Assembly: GCA_013204985.1 (NCBI GenBank)
Contig: JABMLG010000003.1
Span: 310,001-374,000 of the forward strand
DNA length: 64,000 nt
Direction of reading: 5' to 3'
Source of the DNA: Microbacteriaceae bacterium VKM Ac-2855
GTDB taxonomy: Bacteria; Actinomycetota; Actinomycetes; Actinomycetales; Microbacteriaceae
This document shows positions 15,737 through 23,999 of the stretch, in pieces (positions within the stretch are counted from its first letter, which is position 1; each line of letters begins with the position of its first letter). A model generated the notes under the pieces. It was not told the origin of the DNA. It searched no databases and saw only the letters and a program-made list of their open reading frames with translations. The translations under genes were made by a program, and so were the position numbers.

Positions 15737-17730
15737 GTGTGGTCGAGTTCTCCGCTGATTCGTGGCAGGCGTCTTCTCCAGGGTTGCAGGAGGGCCTCTC
15801 GGCTCGGATCGAGGCGTTGTCCGAGTTGTCGCAGGGGCTGGAGTCTCTTGCCGGGTCGGGGAACATCAGTGGCGTGGGTGCGGACGCGATGCGCGCCTAC
15901 ATCCGGGAGGTTCATATCCCGATCGTGCAATCGCTGCTGGTGAGCTTGTACACGTTCCAGACCGCGATCGGCGTGTATTGGAACGGCTACTCCCAGGTCG
16001 ATGGTGGCGGGAATTTCCGGCTCGTGAACGACGAGTTCGACACTCACGTCACTCAACTCGACACGGGCATGGAACAGTTGCAGGGTTTCGCGACCGATTT
16101 GCGGGCGATCGCTGCGAACGCATCGCATCTGGTGTCGCTGGGCGGTGCGGGCGCGGGCGCGGCCGAACGCGCCGCTGAGGGTTTCGAGCGGATGCGTTCG
16201 GTCGCGAGGACGCAGCAGGAGACGTGGGCGGCGTACGAGGCCACGGATCCCGGGTTCGCGCAGGTGAAGAGCCTGCTCACGGAACTTGACGGGACCGTGC
16301 GAAACGTGGGGAGTCTCACGGTCGGGCAGGGACGCTCCTACCAGTCCGGGAGCTTCACCCTCACCCTCGCCCGACTCGGCGAACTCACCAGCGGGATGCG
16401 GGACTACTGCGAACAGAACCAGCAAGCCGCCTCGACCGGCTGGGACACCCTGTTCGCGGGTTATGTCGACGACGTGCATGCGGAAGAGGAGCGCAAGCGG
16501 ACGGAGGATGCCGCGTGGGGGCTGCTCTGGGACGGCCTGCAGATCGCCGCCGGCGTCGTGGTCACCACGATCGGTGTCGGACTGACCCCGTTCACCGGCG
16601 GCGTCTCCCTCGGGCTCACGGTGTTGGGCGGATCGCTGCTCGTCGGTGGGGTCAACAGTGCGGTCAACCACATCTCGATCGTCACGACCGGCAACGACCT
16701 GAACCTGATCGGGATGGCCAGCGGCTCGGCCGCCCAGTGGTACGACGTGAACGTCGCACAACCCGCGATCACATCCGGCAGCACGGGGCTTCAGTTCCTC
16801 GCCGGGGCCGGTTCGGGCGTGTTGCAGGTCGCCAGCGACGCCGGCCAGGTGAACGTGCAGCAGATCGGTACCGGCATGTACGCGCTCGCGACCAGCGACG
16901 AAGCGCGCTCGGGGCTGTGGAACCAGCTGACCACCATCGCCGGGCAAGTCGCGGACGGGGACGCGTTCGTGATCGGCCAGATCGCGGGGAACCTCGTCCC
17001 CTTCGGCGCGGCCGCGAAACTCGGCACACCCGGCAACCTCCTCAACAAAGTCGACAACCTCGGCGGTGGCGGTGGCGGGAAACTGCCCGACTTCGGGCCT
17101 GTCACGATCTCCACCCCCAACGCCGCGACCAGCGCCCTCGACTGGCTCACAAGCCAACTCGGCGGGACAGGGGTGAAGGTCAGCGACGAATTCACCCCAA
17201 CGATGAAGGCCCTGGAAACTCTTGACGCGCCGCCCATAAAGCCGCAAAGGGTGGACGAACCAGGCGGTGGCGATGTTCCGGATCCTGTCGAGTATCCGAC
17301 TGGACGGTTGCCGGAGCGTGGCGCACCGAATACGTTCGGCTACGACGCCGACGGGGTTCGCCTTCCCTACGCAAATCACCGCCCCGACTATGCGCCAAGG
17401 CAAGTCAAGCAGGTTTGGGACAACGCCCGCGCACAACAGTTGGAAGAGGTCGCAGAAGGTCGGCCAGGGTCACCGCCGAGCGCTCCGGGGCCGGACCAGC
17501 TCTGGGTCACAAACATTTCAGGCGACTGGAAACTCATCGAATGGCGACCAGGCGAACCCCGCAAAGGCATCTGGGACATGGGCCACCTACCGCGGGCCAA
17601 GTATGCTGAACTTCGAAACCAATACCTTAGCGGGGCGATTTCAAAGAATGAATTCCTGTATCGATATCGTAATCCTAGCAATTACCACGTTGAGGATTGG
17701 TTAAGAAACCAGTCCCATATTGATGAATAA
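15733..17730 (+). CDS. LXG-type polymorphic toxin with GH-E nuclease tip
   Basis: 665-aa contact-dependent antibacterial toxin, probably exported by a type VII (Esx) system. Residues 1-230 are mostly helical and match LXG/WXG-like secretion domains. Residues 260-320 hold a glycine-rich hydrophobic segment. Residues 330-500 are a conserved pre-toxin region, then a Pro-rich linker. The tip (about 560-665) is a GH-E-type nuclease of the HNH/Endo VII superfamily: GIWDMGHLPRAKY with G617-H618, YLSGAISKNEFL, NPSNYHVED with E654, and H662. DNA is the likely target. GTG 15733 overlaps a mini-ORF. Two immunity-type genes follow. Base composition drops in the tip, a sign that the tip was swapped in. 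Confidence 0.82.
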   Translation: MSVVEFSADSWQASSPGLQEGLSARIEALSELSQGLESLAGSGNISGVGADAMRAYIREVHIPIVQSLLVSLYTFQTAIGVYWNGYSQVDGGGNFRLVNDEFDTHVTQLDTGMEQLQGFATDLRAIAANASHLVSLGGAGAGAAERAAEGFERMRSVARTQQETWAAYEATDPGFAQVKSLLTELDGTVRNVGSLTVGQGRSYQSGSFTLTLARLGELTSGMRDYCEQNQQAASTGWDTLFAGYVDDVHAEEERKRTEDAAWGLLWDGLQIAAGVVVTTIGVGLTPFTGGVSLGLTVLGGSLLVGGVNSAVNHISIVTTGNDLNLIGMASGSAAQWYDVNVAQPAITSGSTGLQFLAGAGSGVLQVASDAGQVNVQQIGTGMYALATSDEARSGLWNQLTTIAGQVADGDAFVIGQIAGNLVPFGAAAKLGTPGNLLNKVDNLGGGGGGKLPDFGPVTISTPNAATSALDWLTSQLGGTGVKVSDEFTPTMKALETLDAPPIKPQRVDEPGGGDVPDPVEYPTGRLPERGAPNTFGYDADGVRLPYANHRPDYAPRQVKQVWDNARAQQLEEVAEGRPGSPPSAPGPDQLWVTNISGDWKLIEWRPGEPRKGIWDMGHLPRAKYAELRNQYLSGAISKNEFLYRYRNPSNYHVEDWLRNQSHIDE

Positions 17731-17750
17731 GTGACTTAGTAGGAGTTTGA

Positions 17751-18317
17751 ATGGCCTCGTCTATGTACATTGCTAAATATGGAACCTATGAAGAGTTCTG
17801 CGCTCTTTACAATCCCGCGGCCGTGCCGTCCAATGTGAGAACTGGCGTAGATGGGCTCCTCGGAGAGGCAGTGGCGAACGAGGATCCTGTGGCGCGATTG
17901 GCGATCGCGAATCGTTTGCTCGATGATGGCGCTGATCCAAGTTTGGTGAGCACGGATGGTGATCGTGTGAACGTTTTGCATGTCTTGTGGGGTCGCAAGA
18001 GGGATCGAGACCCGGAAGCAGAGGCTGCTCTCGTCGCACGATTATTGGAGGGCGGGGCAGACATCAACCTGCGTTCGCCCCGGTTTGGTCTTCCACTGAA
18101 AAAGCTTGTCTCGGATATCTCTGCCAGCCGCGAATATACGCGTGCCGTGTTTGCCGCGGTCACGGCGCATTCTCGGCCTGATTTGACCGCGCACGTCGAC
18201 AAGCGGCGTCTGGCCAGCGTGGGCCAGTATCTCGCAGACAACATGTTTGGTTTCATGCGTGATGAGGTCCTTGCGTACGCAGCCTCGACCGGCCAAGATA
18301 TTGACGTAATCTCATGA
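17751..18317 (+). CDS. Ankyrin-repeat-type immunity protein
   Basis: 188-aa cytoplasmic protein with ankyrin-like helical repeats: ANRLLDDGADPSLVSTDGDR plus NVLHVLWG, and VARLLEGGADINLRSPRFGLPL. The position 20 bp after the nuclease toxin, on the same strand, makes it the cognate immunity protein. Ankyrin-type immunity proteins are known partners of HNH-fold toxins. It overlaps the next gene by 4 nt (ATGA). GC content is lower than in flanking housekeeping genes. Confidence 0.75.
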   Translation: MASSMYIAKYGTYEEFCALYNPAAVPSNVRTGVDGLLGEAVANEDPVARLAIANRLLDDGADPSLVSTDGDRVNVLHVLWGRKRDRDPEAEAALVARLLEGGADINLRSPRFGLPLKKLVSDISASREYTRAVFAAVTAHSRPDLTAHVDKRRLASVGQYLADNMFGFMRDEVLAYAASTGQDIDVIS

Positions 18318-18685
18318 GCAAGGGAGTGGGTATGGAGTTTATTCCGCAGGCGGGTGCCTGTTTGATGACGTTGAACGCGTGGGAGGGTCGCGCTCTAGTG
18401 CGCTGGATGATCCGTGAACCGTCGAAGGCGCCCGTCGACAACGGTTGGCGCATCATGAGCGCGGCAGACAGCAGTGAGTATCTCGCCGATTCGGCCAACT
18501 GGCGCATCACTGACTTCAACGATGCTTGCGGCATCGAGCCCGCTCTGATCGGCATCTACGATCTTCCGGTAGGAGCCGACCTCCAGATCGTTGTCGATGA
18601 GCGCGGCAAGCGCATCGTAGAGACGCCGACCGGCCGTGAGCTTACACCTGAGCAGTTGTACGTCCCCAAAGACCAGCGACGCTAA
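18314..18685 (+). CDS. DUF2185-family immunity protein
   Basis: 123-aa protein: ACLMTLNAWEGRALVRWMIR...NGWRIMSAADSSEYLAD...NW...ALIGIYDLPVGADLQI. This is the DUF2185 (Imm33-type) fold found beside polymorphic toxins. It overlaps the ankyrin gene by 4 nt. It may protect against a toxin tip that is no longer in this locus, acting as an orphan immunity gene, or act with its neighbour. Confidence 0.7.
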   Translation: MSKGVGMEFIPQAGACLMTLNAWEGRALVRWMIREPSKAPVDNGWRIMSAADSSEYLADSANWRITDFNDACGIEPALIGIYDLPVGADLQIVVDERGKRIVETPTGRELTPEQLYVPKDQRR

Positions 18686-19015
18686 TCCGCCTCCTTCGCC
18701 GTCTGTCGTCTGGCGCTAGGACCTGCGCAAGATCGGGGGCTCTATCGGCGGACTGGACTGAACGTCGGCGATGAATTCATCCCAACGGCAAAAGCTTCAC
18801 TTCGCCCACAAAACTCATAGCGGATACAAGCCAGGCAGTGATATTCCACGCGTCAAGGCTGAGGTCTTTGGCCCGTTCGGTCGGAACTGCAAGAGCGCAT
18901 GCTGTGCTCCAGAATCATATATCGAGCGAGTGCACCGGGGTCTAGCAGCACATACCTGTCTCAAGCGAACGCTGATGGCATGAAAGGCCGTGGCGCCGTC
19001 GAGAACCCACAATAG
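18686..19015 (+). other. Scar with LXG linker remnant
   Basis: 330 bp without an intact gene. At about 18762-18825 one frame reads GLNVGDEFIPTAKAS, matching GVKVSDEFTPTMKA of the LXG toxin (residues about 478-492) at DNA level as well. This is where a second toxin tip was once joined. The rest of the stretch holds an open frame of about 70 codons from 18771 that I do not recognise. Confidence 0.55.
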
Positions 19016-19360
19016 AAGAACAATCGTGACCGATTCACCAACGCCCGCGACACTCCCGACAAGCTCCCCGGCGACGAGGCAGGCCACCTCATCGCCGACA
19101 TGTTCGACGACAGCCCAGCCCTCGACAACCTCGTCAGCCAAGCCATGGCAATCAACCGCGGCGCCGGCTCCGAATGGACGGCGATGGAACGAGCCTGGCG
19201 GAACGCGCTGACCAAAGACCCGCCCAGCGCTGTCACCGAAATCGAGATAAAGGTCACTTATGACGGCAGCAAACGTCCAACCGGTTTCAAGATAAAATAT
19301 AAAATCGATGGAGTGTCCTTCGGTCGCCCGATTCCGAACCCTGTTTCAGAAATAAACTGA
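19016..19360 (+). pseudogene. Orphan toxin tip, DNA/RNA non-specific endonuclease type
   Basis: 114 codons open from just after a TAG at 19013, without its own start or secretion domain. It reads DRFTNARDTPDKLPGDEAGH, then LIADMFDDSPALDNLVSQAM, INRGAGSEWTAMERAWRNAL and IKVTYDG. This is the C-terminal half of Endonuclease_NS_2-type nucleases as found at polymorphic toxin tips. Residues 29-114 could be made from ATG 19100 but would lack most of the fold. Most likely a displaced cassette kept as a recombination donor. It is followed by an immunity-type gene 10 bp on. Confidence 0.65.
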
Positions 19361-19370
19361 GAGAACAATC

Positions 19371-19835
19371 ATGACCAACGAGACCAGCTTTGAGCGACTG
19401 TCAGAAATCCAGAATGAGATTCTTGGATTCACAATGCAGCAAGTCGGCGACAAAGTCGACAAGTTCTACGTGCAGGGTAAGATCACAGATGATGCGCGTG
19501 GAAACATTACAGGGTACGAAGGAAATCTCAGGAACGTGGTAATTGACGGTCGGGTTCAGGATGCCTCCGACATCTTGGGTGACGCGGGATTTGACGAGAG
19601 TTGTGAATATATTCAGCCGCGGGTTGCAGAGTTGCATGACATTCTCCGCGAGTTGCAAGGTAAGTCGCCGGTGAGGTTTCGGTGGGCGGTTGATACGAAA
19701 ACCGGTGAGGTCGAGAGCCAGTGGACGTATTACGAGAACCTGACTGACGCGGAGAAGAAGGATGACTTCTGGGAGAACTGGCAGGGCGATTTCGCGTGGA
19801 AGGCGCAGCTCGAGGCTGAGCTGGCCGGGCAGTAG
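19371..19835 (+). CDS. Immunity-type protein, copy 1 of a tandem pair
   Basis: 154-aa acidic protein, probably the immunity factor for the endonuclease tip just upstream. I do not recognise the family with certainty; the tail (RFRWAVDTKTGEVESQWTYY...DDFWENWQGDF) recalls DUF600/YezG-like immunity proteins. It is about 80 percent identical to the copy at 19975. The differences cluster in residues 57-88, while 6-55 and 89-154 are nearly unchanged. GAGAACAATC precedes the ATG. Confidence 0.65.
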   Translation: MTNETSFERLSEIQNEILGFTMQQVGDKVDKFYVQGKITDDARGNITGYEGNLRNVVIDGRVQDASDILGDAGFDESCEYIQPRVAELHDILRELQGKSPVRFRWAVDTKTGEVESQWTYYENLTDAEKKDDFWENWQGDFAWKAQLEAELAGQ

Positions 19836-19847
19836 CCTCCAACTCTT

Positions 19848-19912
19848 GGTCAGTATCGGCTCCGGCGTGCTGTAGGTCGCCGGGAGGCCGAGCCGATGAA
19901 AATGCAGGAGAA
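19848..19912 (+). other. LXG core scar A
   Basis: The DNA resembles the LXG toxin gene at 16800-16860 (toxin residues about 357-376). CTCCGGCGTGCTGTAGGTCG corresponds to the toxin's GGGCGTGTTGCAGGTCG, with CAG changed to TAG. Remnant of a toxin gene copy between the two immunity genes. Confidence 0.5.
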
Positions 19913-19974
19913 GAGAAAACGTTCTGATATCTCTATTCCGAACCCTGTTCGGACACCAACTAAGGAAGAAAGCA

Positions 19975-20439
19975 TTGCCCCGCGGCGCCAGCTTCGAGCG
20001 ACTGTCAGAAATCCAGAATGAGATCCTTGGATTTACAATGCAGCAAGTCGGCGACAAAGTCGACAAGTTCTATGTGCAAGGCAAGATCACCGACGACGCG
20101 CGCGGAAATGTTACGGGATACGAAGGTAACCTGAGGAATGTTGTTGTCGCCGGCGCCGTTCTCGACGTCTCTGATGTTCTCGCCAAGGATGAATTCAGAG
20201 AGAATGCTCGCTATGTCAAGCCTCGGATCGTGGAGTTGCATGACATTCTCCGCGAGTTGCAGGGTAAGTCGCCGGTGCGGTTTCGATGGTCTGTGGACAC
20301 GAGAACTGGTCAGGTTGAAAGTGATTGGACCTACTACGACGATCTGACAGACGAAGAGAAGAAGGATGACTTCTGGGAGAACTGGCAGGGCGATTTTGCG
20401 TGGAAGGCGCAGCTTGAAGCTGAGCTAGCCGGGCAATAG
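19975..20439 (+). CDS. Immunity-type protein, copy 2 of a tandem pair
   Basis: 154-aa paralogue of the preceding gene. TTG 19975 is used, preceded by AAGGAAG at correct spacing; no ATG lies upstream in frame. The DNA ahead of it (ATTCCGAACCCTGTT) repeats the tail of the endonuclease tip ahead of copy 1. The duplicated unit therefore included the end of a toxin tip plus its immunity gene. The variable centre (residues 57-88) suggests the copies protect against different toxin variants. Confidence 0.65.
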   Translation: MPRGASFERLSEIQNEILGFTMQQVGDKVDKFYVQGKITDDARGNVTGYEGNLRNVVVAGAVLDVSDVLAKDEFRENARYVKPRIVELHDILRELQGKSPVRFRWSVDTRTGQVESDWTYYDDLTDEEKKDDFWENWQGDFAWKAQLEAELAGQ

Positions 20440-20739
20440 CATTCAACACTTCGCCAGTGTCTGCACTGCCGTTGCTCCAGGTCGCCAGCAAGGCCGTGCA
20501 GGTGAATATTTAGAAAATCGAATACATGTTCCATGTTCGTACCCTGAACGGGGTTGAATAACGTGAGGATTCAGCAGGAGGCGTCCGGATACTCCTTCGG
20601 GCCGTTACCAGACCGTTATTCGGAGCTTCCTCCAAGGTTCAGCGCACGGGATTGCCATGTTCGGTTGGTGGGGTAGTGGCTTCCCCATTTGATACGTACG
20701 TAACAAGTTCGTCGCGTCGCCAACCCGTGAGATTTATCT
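20440..20739 (+). other. LXG core scar B and upstream region of the amidase gene
   Basis: At about 20455-20523 the DNA again matches the LXG core. CTCCAGGTCGCCAGCAAGGC and CAGGTGAATAT align with the toxin's CAGGTCGCCAGC...CAGGTGAACGT at 16828-16860. The remainder (20530-20739) is lower-GC DNA upstream of the next gene, with no promoter I can define. Confidence 0.5.
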
Positions 20740-22233
20740 GTGCCCCGTAGCTCCACCCGGTCCACCCCGTACGTCCCCCAGAACACCCGCTCCACCCACC
20801 CGATCCGCGTCGCCACCGGCCCCATTCCGGTCATCGCTCAACCACTGACCCGCCGTGAGGCGCGCATGCTCGAGGCTCTCGCGGCCGAGGCCGCGTCGCC
20901 ACCCGCGATCGGACAGCTCGCAATAGCCACCGTGTCCCTGGATCGGGTGACTCCGCCGGAGGCCATCCCGCCGGCATTCGCCTCCCGTCGCGAACGCCGC
21001 ACCGCGGAGGCCACCGCCTCGCGGCCCCGTCGCACCGCTCGCTTCGCCCTCGCGGTGCCGCGCAGGCACCTGGTCCTCGCTGTCTCGGGAGGCCTCGTCG
21101 TCGCCGCCGTCGCGGCCGGTGCCAGCCTCACGTTCGGGGCGTCGCCGAGCACGGAGACCGCCGCGGCCGACGCCGTCGCGCCGACCGCGACCGCTCTCCC
21201 CGCCGTCGCCTCGGCGAGGGTTGTGCTCAGCGCCGTCTCGGCGACGTCCGGAACCGTCGTCGGAGGCACCAGCGTCACACTCTCCGGCTCGAATCTCGAC
21301 ACCATCGCCTCGGTGAGTTTCGGTGGCGTCGCAGGCTCGGTATCCGTCGCCAACCCGGGCGAGGTCACGATCACCGCACCGCCGGCGCCCGATCAGTCCG
21401 AAGGCACCGTCGATGTCGCGTTCTTCGACACGGCCGGTGCACAGATCACCTTCGACGCCGTCACCGATGTCGCCGCCTCCGCGACCTCGGGGGGCACTCC
21501 CGTCACCGCGTCCGCCGGCACGCAGACCGCCTCGAGCGGAGCGACCCCCCTCGCCACGACGGGCACCGCAGAGGCCGACACGATCGATGGTGCCACCGCG
21601 GCCAGCACCGCGGTCGCCACGACCGGCACGACGGATGCGGAGACGGCCGACGCCGGCATCGTGGACACTGAACCCGACACCAGCACCGGCCCGGTCGCCA
21701 CGACGAAGATGATCGCCACCGCCATCGCCTTCAGCTACACGCCCGACCCCGCGATCGAAGCAGCGAAGGCCGCCGCCGCCCTGCGCGCCGAGCAGCTCGA
21801 CACTCAACTCGCCTACGTCGACACCTACTGGAGCGATTACAACTCCGCGGAGTACGGCGTCATCTCGGGCAACGACTGCATGAACTTCACCAGTCAGTCG
21901 CTCATCGCGCGCGGCTGGACGATGGACTCCGAGTGGTCGTACAGCGCCTCCGGCGGCTACAGCAGCGCGTGGGCCTCCTCTACCGCGTTCGCGAACTACC
22001 TGGCCTCGCATCCGGAGCGCGCCACTGCGCTGAGCAATGCGCAACGCGACCAGGTGGAAGTCGGCGATGTGGTGCAGTTCGACTGGGACGGCTCGGGTGA
22101 CTGGGACCACACGGGCATCGTCACGCGGGTCGATGGTGACGCCATCTACTACTCGTCGCACACGTCGGACAACAACGATCAGTCGATCGACTCCGCGAGC
22201 GCCGGCAGGATCGGCTTCTGGAGCATCACCTAG
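20740..22233 (+). CDS. Exported protein with IPT/TIG and amidase domains
   Basis: 497-aa membrane-anchored protein. A long cytoplasmic basic N-terminus is followed by one hydrophobic helix (about 108-130). An IPT/TIG immunoglobulin-like domain (about 150-240, SATSGTVVGGTSVTLSGSNL) and a Thr/Ala-rich spacer come next. The C-terminal domain (about 355-497) matches Amidase_6: YWSDYNSAEYGVISGNDCMN with the catalytic-type Cys, and GDVVQFDWDGSGDWDHTGIV with His. It probably acts on or binds the cell wall. GTG 20740 is the first start; an internal one is possible. Monocistronic, followed by a hairpin. Confidence 0.8.
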   Translation: MPRSSTRSTPYVPQNTRSTHPIRVATGPIPVIAQPLTRREARMLEALAAEAASPPAIGQLAIATVSLDRVTPPEAIPPAFASRRERRTAEATASRPRRTARFALAVPRRHLVLAVSGGLVVAAVAAGASLTFGASPSTETAAADAVAPTATALPAVASARVVLSAVSATSGTVVGGTSVTLSGSNLDTIASVSFGGVAGSVSVANPGEVTITAPPAPDQSEGTVDVAFFDTAGAQITFDAVTDVAASATSGGTPVTASAGTQTASSGATPLATTGTAEADTIDGATAASTAVATTGTTDAETADAGIVDTEPDTSTGPVATTKMIATAIAFSYTPDPAIEAAKAAAALRAEQLDTQLAYVDTYWSDYNSAEYGVISGNDCMNFTSQSLIARGWTMDSEWSYSASGGYSSAWASSTAFANYLASHPERATALSNAQRDQVEVGDVVQFDWDGSGDWDHTGIVTRVDGDAIYYSSHTSDNNDQSIDSASAGRIGFWSIT

Positions 22234-22248
22234 CCGCCTGAAGACGCC

Positions 22249-22299
22249 CGCCCACCACTTCGTACTCCGACCCGCACGGCAGTGGTGGCGTGGTGGGCG
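22249..22299 (+). terminator. Hairpin after the amidase gene
   Basis: 10-bp inverted repeat CGCCCACCAC (22249-22258) / GTGGTGGGCG (22290-22299) beginning 16 bp past the stop. Probable terminator. Confidence 0.5.
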
Positions 22300-22449
22300 G
22301 CTCAGGCATATCGGCTCCGAGCAATGAGAATCAAGGCCCACCGCACCGTCGGCGGATTGTGCTTTTATGAGCGTGACGCTCGGAACGCCCGATCGTCACG
22401 GCATTGTCCCGGGAGCCTCCGGCGCGACCATCGAGCGGATCGGAGTGGC

Positions 22450-22998
22450 GTGAGCGAGCTGAGCGATGCATCCGACGCCCTCCTCGCCGAGCGCGCGGCC
22501 GACGGCGACGTGCGTGCCTTCGAGACGCTGGTCAAACGGCACCTCAGCATCCTGCGCGCCTACGCGTGGCGGCTCACCGGTTCACAAGCGGATGCAGCGG
22601 ATGCGGTGCAGAACGCCCTGATCACCATCTGGCAGCAGCTGCCGCAGCTGCGTGATCCGAGCAGCGTGCGCAGCTGGATGATGCGGATCGTCAGCCGCGC
22701 ATCCGTCGACCTCTTGCGCGCGCGCAAGCCCGCCGAGGATGTGGACGCGGGGCCGCATCCGGAATCGACGTGGGCTGGTCCGCTCGAATCCGCGCAAAGC
22801 AGCGAGGCGATGCGCGCGCTGGCCGCGGCGCTGGCGAAATTACCCGAATCGCAGCGTCAGTGCTGGATCCTGAAGGAGGTCGGCGGTGAGTCGTACGGCG
22901 AGATCGCGGAGCACCTCGGGATCACGGCCACGGCCGTGCGAGGCAAGCTCGCTCGGGCTCGGGAGTCGCTGATGGCGGCCATGGAGGAGTGGCGATGA
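22450..22998 (+). CDS. ECF-type RNA polymerase sigma factor
   Basis: 182-aa sigma-70-family factor. Region 2 (about 15-85) has FETLVKRHLSILRAYAWRLTG, DAADAVQNALITIWQQLPQL and SWMMRIVSRASVDLLR. Region 4 (about 120-175) has LPESQRQCWILKEVGGESYG and the -35-binding helix-turn-helix ending KLARARESL. GTG 22450 follows GGAG at 4 nt. It overlaps the next gene by 4 nt. No classical anti-sigma gene is present; two Asp23-type proteins follow instead, and I infer they are part of its output or control. Confidence 0.9.
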   Translation: MSELSDASDALLAERAADGDVRAFETLVKRHLSILRAYAWRLTGSQADAADAVQNALITIWQQLPQLRDPSSVRSWMMRIVSRASVDLLRARKPAEDVDAGPHPESTWAGPLESAQSSEAMRALAAALAKLPESQRQCWILKEVGGESYGEIAEHLGITATAVRGKLARARESLMAAMEEWR

Positions 22999-23579
22999 GC
23001 GACGAAGTCCGCGTATTCACGACGGAGGAGCTCGGGGAGTACCTCGACCGGGGCCGTCTGCCCTACGATCCGGCGATCGAGGAATCGCCGGAGAACCTCA
23101 GCACCTTGCGCGCGCTGGTGCGCATCCGTGATCTCTCGGGCGAACTGATCGCGGGCGACGCGCGGTCGTTGCCGGCACTCGACGAGGGCTGGCTGGGCGG
23201 CGTGTTGGCGGATGTGCGGCGCGAGGCTCGCGCCGGGCGCGAGATCCCGCTCTCGAGTCCGGCCCCGGAGCTGCGACTCAGCATCACGGAGGGGGCCGTG
23301 CGTGGCCTCGTGCGCGACGCGGGAGACAGCGTGCCGGGAGTATTGATCGGACGCTGCCGTTTGAACGGTGACATCACGGACAGCGATGCCGAGATCACGA
23401 TCGAGGTGACCGCATCCGTGTTCTGGGGAGTGCCGATCGTGACCGCCGCCCAGCAGGTGCGCGAGCGGATCTACTCGCGTCTGCTCACGCAGACCGAGCT
23501 GCGGATCGCGGCGATCGATGTGCGTGTGATCGACGTGCATCTGCCGGAACCGGCATCGGAATCGGGGGACGGCGCATGA
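22995..23579 (+). CDS. Asp23/Gls24-family envelope stress protein
   Basis: 194-aa protein. Residues 1-80 are a charged, mainly helical N-terminus (FTTEELGEYLDRGRLPYDPA). Residues 95-185 resemble the Asp23/Gls24 fold (ITEGAVRGLVRDAGDSVPGV, VTASVFWGVPIVTAAQQVRE, VRVIDVHL). Such proteins sit under the membrane and respond to envelope stress. ATG 22995 overlaps the sigma gene stop (ATGA) and follows GGAG. It overlaps the next gene by 4 nt, so three genes are translationally coupled. Confidence 0.75.
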   Translation: MSDEVRVFTTEELGEYLDRGRLPYDPAIEESPENLSTLRALVRIRDLSGELIAGDARSLPALDEGWLGGVLADVRREARAGREIPLSSPAPELRLSITEGAVRGLVRDAGDSVPGVLIGRCRLNGDITDSDAEITIEVTASVFWGVPIVTAAQQVRERIYSRLLTQTELRIAAIDVRVIDVHLPEPASESGDGA

Positions 23580-23899
23580 GCGACATCCAACTGCCACCGG
23601 ATCCGGCGAGCGAGCTCGCCGAGATCATCCGCTCGATCACAGGCGTCAGGGGAGTGTACGGAGCGCGACCGGCGCTCGTCGGTGCAGTCGTCCGTGTCGC
23701 CACACGGGTCGAACCGAGCCCGGTCGCGCTCAGTGTGACGGACGACGAGGTGCGCGTCTCGGTCGAGATCGCCGTATCGGCGGCGAGCACCGCGCCGATC
23801 ACCGCTCGCGCCGTCGGCGACGCCGTGCGCGCGTGGTGCGCGGACACGCATCCGCTGTTGCGACCCGAGATCGCGATCCGCGTCTCGTTCGTCGAATAA
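23576..23899 (+). CDS. Small Asp23-like partner protein
   Basis: 107-aa protein with ASELAEIIRSITGVRGVYGA and VRVSVEIAVSAASTAPITARAVGDAVR, an alternating pattern like a minimal Asp23/Gls24 domain. It is third gene of the sigma operon, overlapping by 4 nt. It has no membrane helix, so it would need a membrane partner elsewhere to reach the envelope. The function is inferred only from similarity and context. Confidence 0.65.
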   Translation: MSDIQLPPDPASELAEIIRSITGVRGVYGARPALVGAVVRVATRVEPSPVALSVTDDEVRVSVEIAVSAASTAPITARAVGDAVRAWCADTHPLLRPEIAIRVSFVE

Positions 23900-23999
23900 C
23901 GCTTGCACCTGGCTCGCGAGGGACCCGCCCTCGGTTCGAAGTCGCCCCTGCGCGGGGCTCCCTCGTGCCGGGAAGGGGTACGTCGCAGGCGCGGCGCGG

